A DNA stretch of 28,386 nucleotides, from contig CABUAH010000014.1 in the NCBI GenBank assembly GCA_902489475.1, positions 1 to 28,386 of the forward strand, written 5' to 3'. The position numbers and the translations under genes were made by a program. Under the pieces are notes generated by a model. The model did not search any database, was not told the origin of the DNA, and saw nothing but the letters and a program-made list of their open reading frames with translations. Below, in pieces: positions 22,855-28,386 of this stretch. Position 1 is the stretch's first letter; every line of letters begins with the position of its first letter. This DNA is from an uncultured Oscillospiraceae bacterium. Its GTDB lineage: Bacteria; Bacillota; Clostridia; Oscillospirales; Ruminococcaceae.

Positions 22855-23760
22855 ATGGCAAAGGATAATAAAAAGAAATCAACGCAGGCTCCTGTTGCAT
22901 TAGTTTATTTTATAACGCTTGCAGTAGTGCTTTTGGTCGTCGGCGGAATATCAATGTTTGTAATGACGAAATATGTAATTGTTGACGATGACTCGTCAGT
23001 TTCGTCTTCGGAGGATTCTACTCCGACAAAAAAAGATAATTCTACAAAGCTTTATCTTCTTGTAAATGACAAAAGCGAGCTTGAAATGACTTTGGTTGAG
23101 AGGGTTTTGCCGAAATCGTCTAAAATAGTGCTTTTGCCGATGTCTGAAAAAACGCTTGCACAGGGAACTGAAAAAACGCTTGCTGATATTTACAAAAGTG
23201 CCGGCTCTCAGGGAGTTATAGCAGAGATTGAAAAGCTCCTCGGAACAGAAATGAATAACTACATAGTTTTAAATCACGAGAATTTTGAAAACCTTATTGA
23301 CAACTTAGCGTCAGTATCCTATGTGATACCTGAAAATATGTATTATATAGACCAAAATTCAGATGATATTGTAAACTATGAACAAGGATTGGAGATTACA
23401 CTCTTCGGTTCGGAGCTTAGACCGCTTTTGACATATCCGTTGTATGAAAACGGACCGGGCGAAAATGTTAAGGTTTGCGGAGAGCTTATATCGAGCGTAA
23501 TTAATCAAGGACTTAAAACTTCGCTTACCGTTCAAAATTTAAGAGCAACTTTCAGCACTATGGTAAAAGGTTCGGATGATAAAGATTTTTCGTTGAACGA
23601 TTTTTCTGAAAAGACTCAAAGCAATATTGAATATATAATTGATAATTCCAATGAGCCTGCAAATTATATTACTGCGACGGGAGCTTGGAATACCGAGGGA
23701 ACAGCTTTTACCGTTGACGAGAGTTTTAAGGAGCAGCTTAAATCGCTCTTTGAGCTTTAA
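22855..23760 (+). CDS. Membrane-anchored LCP-like (LytR-CpsA-Psr) protein, probably degenerate
   Basis: The 301-residue protein has an N-terminal membrane segment (about 14-38, VALVYFITLAVVLLVVGGISMFV), a Ser/Asp-rich stalk and an outer domain. SQGVIAEIEKLLGTEMNNYIVLNHENFENLIDNLASVSYVIPENM matches the central LCP pattern (ve-llgi-idyyvvvdfegf-lvdalGGV-v-vP). LCP enzymes attach glycopolymers to peptidoglycan. The usual Arg- and Asp-rich phosphate-binding motifs (such as RSDT) are not evident, so it may be catalytically inactive or have a changed substrate. The next gene follows 29 bases later. Confidence 0.65.
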   Translation: MAKDNKKKSTQAPVALVYFITLAVVLLVVGGISMFVMTKYVIVDDDSSVSSSEDSTPTKKDNSTKLYLLVNDKSELEMTLVERVLPKSSKIVLLPMSEKTLAQGTEKTLADIYKSAGSQGVIAEIEKLLGTEMNNYIVLNHENFENLIDNLASVSYVIPENMYYIDQNSDDIVNYEQGLEITLFGSELRPLLTYPLYENGPGENVKVCGELISSVINQGLKTSLTVQNLRATFSTMVKGSDDKDFSLNDFSEKTQSNIEYIIDNSNEPANYITATGAWNTEGTAFTVDESFKEQLKSLFEL

Positions 23761-23789
23761 ATCAAGGATTGAGGGATGAAAAATAAAAT

Positions 23790-24131
23790 ATGAAGCTTAT
23801 GGTGCTAATTTTAAACAGAACCGAAAGGCTTGATGCGCTTTTGGAGGGGTTTTCGACTGCCGGTATCTCAGGAGCCACAATTATTGAATCATCGGGACTT
23901 GCGCAGGCCTTAAACAGAATGGGTTCTTCGCTTCTTACAACAGCTATCAAGGATATTTTAGGAGCGGCGGCTGAAGATGATAACAGAACCGTGCTGTCAG
24001 TCATTAAGGACGAGCAGCTTGATACGGTAAGAAAGGTTGTCTATGCAACTGTCGGAGATTTATCGCTTCCAAACACCGGAGTTTTGTTTACTGTTCCGAT
24101 AGATTTTGCGGAGGGAATACCTAAAATATAA
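23790..24131 (+). CDS. Small PII-like (GlnB superfamily) protein
   Basis: The 113-residue protein begins MKLMVLILNRTERLDALLEGFSTAGISGATIIESSGL, the beta-alpha-beta start of PII-like proteins, and ends with VLFTVPIDFAEGIPKI. It lacks the T-loop sequence of genuine GlnB/GlnK, so it belongs to the broader PII-like group that often binds nucleotides and controls a neighbouring protein. GAGGG lies 14 bases upstream. Coupling with the LCP-like gene is likely from the short spacing. The ligand is not predictable. Confidence 0.7.
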   Translation: MKLMVLILNRTERLDALLEGFSTAGISGATIIESSGLAQALNRMGSSLLTTAIKDILGAAAEDDNRTVLSVIKDEQLDTVRKVVYATVGDLSLPNTGVLFTVPIDFAEGIPKI

Positions 24132-24300
24132 TTCGTAATTCTTAATTCTTAAAGCGTAATTATTATAATTTACAATTGATAATGGAAAATGGATAATGCT
24201 TAATTCGGAATTATTCAATTGACAATTGATAGTGGACAATGGAAAATGGATAATGTTTAATTCGTAATTTATAATGCGTAATGCGTAATAATAAATTGAC
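24130..24300. repeat. AT-rich repeat block between the PII-like gene and glyQS
   Basis: Units built from ACAATTGATAATGGAAAATG and TTAATTCGTAATT occur twice (about 24172-24212 and 24222-24270). The second unit has an extra GTGGACAAT-like segment. Flanking bases contain more GCGTAAT/ATTCGTAATT copies. Such blocks of TAATTCGTAATTA and TTGACAATTGATAATGG are commonly dispersed in clostridial genomes. No T-box leader or other aminoacyl-tRNA-responsive structure is visible. Confidence 0.75.
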
Positions 24301-24332
24301 AGCATATTGGATATATACGAAAGGAGAATAGT

Positions 24333-25712
24333 ATGCAAAATACAGAAAAGACAATGGAAAAAATAGTAATCCTTTGCAAAAACAGAGGATTTATTTTTCC
24401 GGGAAGCGAAATTTACGGAGGTCTTGCGAACACATGGGATTACGGCCCTTTGGGTGCACGCCTTAAAAACAACGTAAAGGACACATGGAGAAAAAGATTT
24501 ATTCAAGAGCGTCCGAACAGCTATGAGGTTGACGCAGATATACTTATGAACCCGAGAGTTTGGGAAGCAAGCGGACATGTAACAAGCTTTTCCGATCCGC
24601 TTTTGGACTGTAAGGAATGTAAAATGCGTCATAGAGCGGACAACCTTATTGACGACTTTGACCCTAATGCTCATGCTGACGGTATGACAAAGGAAGAGAT
24701 GTTTGAGTACATAAAAGCTCATTCTATCCCCTGCCCTCATTGCGGAAAACATAATTTTACCGATATAAGAGAATTCAATCTTATGTTCCAAACCTTTAGA
24801 GGAGTTACAAACGATTCCAAGAGCGTAATTTATCTTCGCCCTGAAAATGCACAGGGAGAGTATGTAAACTTCTTAAATGTACAGCGCACGATGCGTGCGA
24901 AGCTTCCGTTTTCTATCGGACAGATAGGAAAAGCTTTCAGAAATGAGATTACTCCTGGTAACTTCACTTTCAGAACAATTGAGTTTGAGCAGATGGAATT
25001 TCAGACGTTCTGCAAAGAGGGAGACGACACAGATCTTTACGATTACTTTAAGAATTACGGAATGGAGTATTACAAGGACCTTGGCATTGACCCTGAGCAT
25101 TTGCGGTTCCATGACCACGAAAAGCTTGCTCACTATGCAAAGGCAGCCTGCGATATTGAATTTTTGTTCCCGTTTGGTTGGGGCGAGATAAACGGAACTC
25201 ACAACAGAACTAATTTCGACCTTACACGCCATCAGGAATACAGCGGAACAAAGCAGGAATATCTCGATCCGGAAACAAACGAGAAGTTTATCCCGTTTAT
25301 TATCGAGTCAACATACGGACTTGACAGAACAGTTTTGGCGCTTCTTTGTGAGGCTTATGACGAAGAGGTTATAGATGCGGAAAAAAATGACACGAGAGTT
25401 GTGCTTCATCTAAGCCCTGTGGTAGCTCCTTATAAGGCTGCTGTTTTACCGCTTTCAAAGAAGCTTTCGGACGGAGCTTGTGAGCTTCACAAAAAGCTTT
25501 CAAAGTCGTTTATGGTTGACTTTGATGTTACAGGTTCGATCGGAAAAAGATATCGCCGTCAGGACGAAATCGGAACACCTTTCTGTATCACATATGACTT
25601 TGATACGCTTGAGGACGGATGTGTGACAGTAAGAGACAGAGATACTATGGAGCAGGAAAGAGTGAAGATCGAAGAACTCGAAAGCTATATTTCTAAAAGA
25701 ATTGAATTTTAG
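24333..25712 (+). CDS. glyQS: Glycyl-tRNA synthetase, dimeric single-chain type
   Basis: The 459-residue class II synthetase charges tRNA-Gly. Visible landmarks are GFIFPGSEIYGGLANTWDYGPLG at the start, motif 2 around FRNEITPGNFTFRTIEFEQMEF, ELTYGLDRT-like motif 3 (IESTYGLDRTVLALL) and the C-terminal anticodon-binding domain (VVAPYKAAVLPLS...DVTGSIGKRYRRQDEIGTPFC). This is the alpha2 form, not the alpha2beta2 GlyQ/GlyS type. AAAGGAGAA directly precedes the ATG. Confidence 0.97.
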   Translation: MQNTEKTMEKIVILCKNRGFIFPGSEIYGGLANTWDYGPLGARLKNNVKDTWRKRFIQERPNSYEVDADILMNPRVWEASGHVTSFSDPLLDCKECKMRHRADNLIDDFDPNAHADGMTKEEMFEYIKAHSIPCPHCGKHNFTDIREFNLMFQTFRGVTNDSKSVIYLRPENAQGEYVNFLNVQRTMRAKLPFSIGQIGKAFRNEITPGNFTFRTIEFEQMEFQTFCKEGDDTDLYDYFKNYGMEYYKDLGIDPEHLRFHDHEKLAHYAKAACDIEFLFPFGWGEINGTHNRTNFDLTRHQEYSGTKQEYLDPETNEKFIPFIIESTYGLDRTVLALLCEAYDEEVIDAEKNDTRVVLHLSPVVAPYKAAVLPLSKKLSDGACELHKKLSKSFMVDFDVTGSIGKRYRRQDEIGTPFCITYDFDTLEDGCVTVRDRDTMEQERVKIEELESYISKRIEF

Positions 25713-25734
25713 GTTTTAGTTTAATATAATTTTA

Positions 25735-25769
25735 AGAGCAGGCAATATCGGTATTGCCTGCTCTTTTTT
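25735..25769 (+). terminator. Terminator after glyQS
   Basis: A perfect 13-pair stem, AGAGCAGGCAATA against TATTGCCTGCTCT, closes a TCGG loop and is followed by five T residues. Confidence 0.95.
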
Positions 25770-25859
25770 CTCGTTTTGTGCGGTTTTGTTTATTTAAGTT
25801 TGATAAAAAATCACTTTGCGTTAACTGTTCAAAATTGCCGTATAACACAAGGTGGTAAA

Positions 25860-26738
25860 TTATATACCGTGGTATCGCATATATGCATTGCTTCGATACT
25901 GTGTGGGCGATAAGTCTGTCGCCTTTTTAAACGCACGGCTGAAATAGTTGCTGTCGCTGAAGCCGCAGCGGAAAGCAACCTCTGTGATTGAATAATTGCT
26001 CGCCGCCAGCAGCTGCTTTGCGTTTTTTACACGAATGTTTGTTATATAGTCTGTTGGAGTGCAGTTAAAGGCTTCCTTAAAAACTCTTATAAACTGACGC
26101 TCGGAATAGTTTGAGATTTCTGCAAGAAAGGGTACTTTTATTTTTTTGCCGAAATTCTTTTCTATATATGTAATTGCTTTTGCGAGGTTAATTATGTTCT
26201 CGTCAGCACCTAAGCTATCAAAGCTGTAAAGTCTTGACAGCTCAACACAAAGGCGAAGAAAGCAAGAAGTTATAACGGTTTTTCTTCCGTCTTTTCTGAG
26301 ATAGTATTCCTCGTAGATATCCTCTATCATTTTGCATACTTTCATAAAATCGTCGATTGCAAGGCGAAGACGGTTTTTGAAAAATCCCTCTTTTGTATAG
26401 TGCGGCTCAAGAACAAAAAGAGCCTGAAAACCCGCCGATGTAGTAAGATCATTTTCGCTTGTGAAAAAGAAGCGTGGGTTAAACATGATATTGCATATAT
26501 GAAAGTTTTCGGCATTTTTATAACCGTGTTGTATATCGTTTGAAATTACAAAGACATCGCCTTTTCGTATCTTTTGCAAATCTCCGCAGACAATGTGTTC
26601 TGCACTTCCTTCCATAACTATCACAAGCTCTGAGTAGCCGTCATGGGAATGGAGATACATCTCCCCTTCATGAACCCCGTATTGAATAAAAAAAGGAAAA
26701 CTCAAATCCTTTGTAAAGGTGTCAAGTGATATTTTCAT
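25860..26738 (-). CDS. AraC-family transcriptional regulator
   Basis: The 292-residue protein has an N-terminal cupin-like sensing domain (about 1-160, MYLHSHDGYSELVIVMEGSAEH and GDVFVISNDIQHGY). A C-terminal double helix-turn-helix (about 190-288) contains IRVKNAKQLLAASNYSITEVAFRCGFSDSNYFSRAFKKATDLSPTQYR, the standard AraC signature. GGGAG lies eight bases before the ATG. It is divergent from the GH43 gene across about 120 bp, so it probably controls that gene in response to a sugar. The inducer cannot be read from sequence. Confidence 0.95.
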   Translation of the reverse strand: MKISLDTFTKDLSFPFFIQYGVHEGEMYLHSHDGYSELVIVMEGSAEHIVCGDLQKIRKGDVFVISNDIQHGYKNAENFHICNIMFNPRFFFTSENDLTTSAGFQALFVLEPHYTKEGFFKNRLRLAIDDFMKVCKMIEDIYEEYYLRKDGRKTVITSCFLRLCVELSRLYSFDSLGADENIINLAKAITYIEKNFGKKIKVPFLAEISNYSERQFIRVFKEAFNCTPTDYITNIRVKNAKQLLAASNYSITEVAFRCGFSDSNYFSRAFKKATDLSPTQYRSNAYMRYHGI

Positions 26739-26861
26739 GTGCCGGCTCCCTTGAATGGCAAAATAATGCTTATAGCTGTCGTTATTACAATATAAAACGA
26801 AAAGAATTTATGCTAATATCATTTTAACATAACATTTTTAATTTTGCAAGGAGGAATTAAA

Positions 26862-28184
26862 ATGCCAAATCCTATTTTACCGCTTTGGGAATATATTCCC
26901 GATGGAGAGCCGAGAGTTTTCGGTGACAGAGTGTATTTATACGGATCTCATGACAGACCGGGCTCTGACAGCTTTTGCGACCAAAAACTAAAAGTTTGGA
27001 GTGCATCGCTTAACGATTTAAACAACTGGGTTTGTCACGGCAACAGCTTTTGCCTTGTTGAGGACAGCGAAAAAAGTGCCGACATAGAAGGGCTAGAGAA
27101 TTGTTATCTTTATGCGCCTGACGTTGTTCTTAAGGACGGCGAATATTACCTTTATATGTATGTGTTTTTCTCAAAGGGAATTGTTGCAAAAAGTGATAAG
27201 CCTGAGGGCCCGTTTAAGCTTATTTCAACGTATAAGTACGACGAGGAGGACGCAGGCGATGACGGAGTGTTTAACGATCCGGGCGTTCTTGTTGACGATG
27301 ACGGAAAAGTTTATATTTATTATGGTTTTGAAAGATCGCATTTCGGTGAAATTAATCCTGAAAACATGATAGAAATTAAAAAGGGGACGCTAAAGCACGA
27401 TATGGTCGGCATAAGAGAAGACGAAGCAAAGTTTTTTGAAGCCAGCTCGCTCAGAAAGATCGGCGATACCTATTATTTTATCTATTCGCCGAGAATCGGA
27501 AGCAGACTTGCTTACGCTACCTCAAAAAAACCCGAAGGTCCTTTTGAATATCGTGGGTATATAGTTGACAACGGCGTTGACTATCCTGCCGGCAACAACC
27601 ACGGCTCGATATGCTTTATAAACGGACAGTGGTATGTTTTTTATCACAGGATGACTAACGGCTCAATAATGTCAAGAAGAGCGTGCGTTGAGAAAATTGA
27701 AATTCTGCCAGATGGAACGATTCCGACCGTAGAAATGACCTCGCTTGGATTTGAAAATTCGCTTAACCCATACAAAATAACTGAGGCGGAGATTGCCTGT
27801 GTTTTAAAAGGCGGTGCAATTGTAACAGAGCATGATCCTTTCACAAGAGTTGTTACGAATATTAAAAAAGACTGCATTATAGGATATAAGTATTTCGATT
27901 TCGGTGACGACAATACTCAAAGAAGCATGACACTGAGCATGAAGGTGTTAGGTACGGGATGCCGTTCTAAAATTCATGTGTATATTGACAGTACAGCTGA
28001 CGAAAACGAAATCGGAGTTGTAAAAGTCGGTCCACACGACGGCGTTTACGGTGGAAAAATTAAATGCGTAAACGGACGTCATGCGTTGTATTTTAAGGTC
28101 GAGTACGATTACAAGGGATATTTTTCAAAGGATTTTGATACAAGAAATCTTTTTGACCTATGCTCGTTTGTTGTGTTAAAATGA
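26862..28184 (+). CDS. Glycoside hydrolase family 43, intracellular
   Basis: The 440-residue protein has a five-bladed GH43 propeller (about 1-315) and a C-terminal beta domain. Likely catalytic residues are the base D14 in YIPDGEPRVFG, the tuning Asp D87 in LYAPDVVLKDG and the acid E193 in FFEASSLRKIG; SRLAYATSKKPEGPF and NNHGSICFINGQWYVFYHR also fit. GH43 enzymes remove xylose or arabinose from plant-derived oligosaccharides. No signal peptide is present, so it should act on imported sugars. The frame opens at TTG 26844, but AAGGAGG (26848-26854) lies inside that extension, seven bases before ATG 26862, fixing the start there. Confidence 0.92.
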   Translation: MPNPILPLWEYIPDGEPRVFGDRVYLYGSHDRPGSDSFCDQKLKVWSASLNDLNNWVCHGNSFCLVEDSEKSADIEGLENCYLYAPDVVLKDGEYYLYMYVFFSKGIVAKSDKPEGPFKLISTYKYDEEDAGDDGVFNDPGVLVDDDGKVYIYYGFERSHFGEINPENMIEIKKGTLKHDMVGIREDEAKFFEASSLRKIGDTYYFIYSPRIGSRLAYATSKKPEGPFEYRGYIVDNGVDYPAGNNHGSICFINGQWYVFYHRMTNGSIMSRRACVEKIEILPDGTIPTVEMTSLGFENSLNPYKITEAEIACVLKGGAIVTEHDPFTRVVTNIKKDCIIGYKYFDFGDDNTQRSMTLSMKVLGTGCRSKIHVYIDSTADENEIGVVKVGPHDGVYGGKIKCVNGRHALYFKVEYDYKGYFSKDFDTRNLFDLCSFVVLK

Positions 28185-28386
28185 TATCGCATTATTTTCA
28201 TAAATCCTTCGCAAAGGGCTTCGCATATATAGCGGAGTCCTGAGCGTGTCGACAAAGTCGAAATAAAAGTTTTGGTCAAGCTTTTTTAAAAGCTTGCGGA
28301 ATACATGAGGCAGAGCCTTGGTCGCCGTCCGCAGACGGCGAAATTCTTTTATCAAAGCGCTTTTCAAGGGGTGAATTTTAAAACAG
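28185..28386. repeat. Dispersed hairpin-containing repeat after the GH43 gene
   Basis: No credible gene is present. The stretch holds TCCTGAGCGTGTCGACAAAG (28238-28257), one change from 18872-18891. It also has a perfect inverted repeat, CAAGCTTTT/AAAAGCTTG (28277-28296), and a GC-rich hairpin, TCGCCGTC-CGCA-GACGGCGA (28322-28341). The first palindrome could end GH43 transcription, although no run of T follows it directly. The element continues beyond the window. Confidence 0.6.

Noticed and set aside
24132..24332. T-box leader before glycyl-tRNA synthetase
   Set aside because: No T-box core sequence, specifier loop or terminator/antiterminator pair is visible; the region is occupied by AT-rich repeats.
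24060..24791. Long minus-strand open frame of 243 codons
   Set aside because: It overlaps glyQS and the AT-rich repeat block. Its translation is repetitive (IIHFPLSTINCQLNN...) and there is no ribosome site.
28176..28367. Minus-strand frame of 63 codons after the GH43 gene
   Set aside because: It lies across the dispersed repeat and its hairpins and has no ribosome site. The reading FYFDFVDTLRTPLY comes from the repeat core.

Overview
The window looks like chromosome from a low-GC, Gram-positive clostridium, most likely a Ruminococcus-like member of the Oscillospiraceae. The pointers are strong AAGGAGG ribosome sites, frequent TTG/GTG starts, an agr-type peptide signalling locus, a secreted BspA-like protein ending in a dockerin-like module, an intracellular GH43 enzyme and a dimeric-type glycyl-tRNA synthetase. 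The genus is inferred from gene style, not from a marker gene.

Region 1 (1-1490): the end of tRNA-Met, a complete tRNA-Glu and a terminator. Next come a consensus promoter and the first 57 codons of a small membrane-protein gene, broken where a decayed IS1-like transposase begins. Region 2 (1491-8188): six tightly packed genes. Four of them match the steps to UDP-2,3-diacetamido-2,3-dideoxyglucuronic acid (nucleotide-sugar dehydrogenase, WlbA-type oxidoreductase, WlbC-type aminotransferase, WlbB-type acetyltransferase); the others are a Wzx-type flippase and one glycosyltransferase. Region 3 (8189-9475): a decayed stretch, then a second copy of the 269-bp start seen at 340-608, this time leading into the intact 155-residue gene. 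The copies flank the sugar cassette, which has separated the gene from its consensus -35 box.

Region 4 (9537-18814) is the most interesting part: an agr-like quorum-sensing locus with two LytTR regulator/sensor-kinase pairs. Pair 1 is followed by a roughly 1,180-residue surface protein (signal peptide, near-identical 175-residue LRR repeats, FIVAR-like helices, dockerin-like end). Pair 2 is followed by agrD (50 residues, predicted thiolactone core CLVHL) and agrB. Just upstream of the agrD promoter are two TTCAGGG direct repeats 21 bp apart, the classical AgrA-type spacing, which suggests autoinduction. The kinases share a nearly identical 150-bp core between divergent flanks. A remnant of the surface protein's last codons and terminator lies downstream of agrB, so the locus appears to have been built by duplication and loss of a regulator-kinase-surface protein unit.

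Region 5 (18815-28386): a hairpin-rich repeat between duplicated terminator arms; on the minus strand alr and two zinc-ribbon membrane proteins; on the plus strand a SLOG-family protein, an LCP-like membrane protein, a small PII-like protein and glycyl-tRNA synthetase; then a divergent AraC regulator/GH43 glycosidase pair and another dispersed repeat at the window end.
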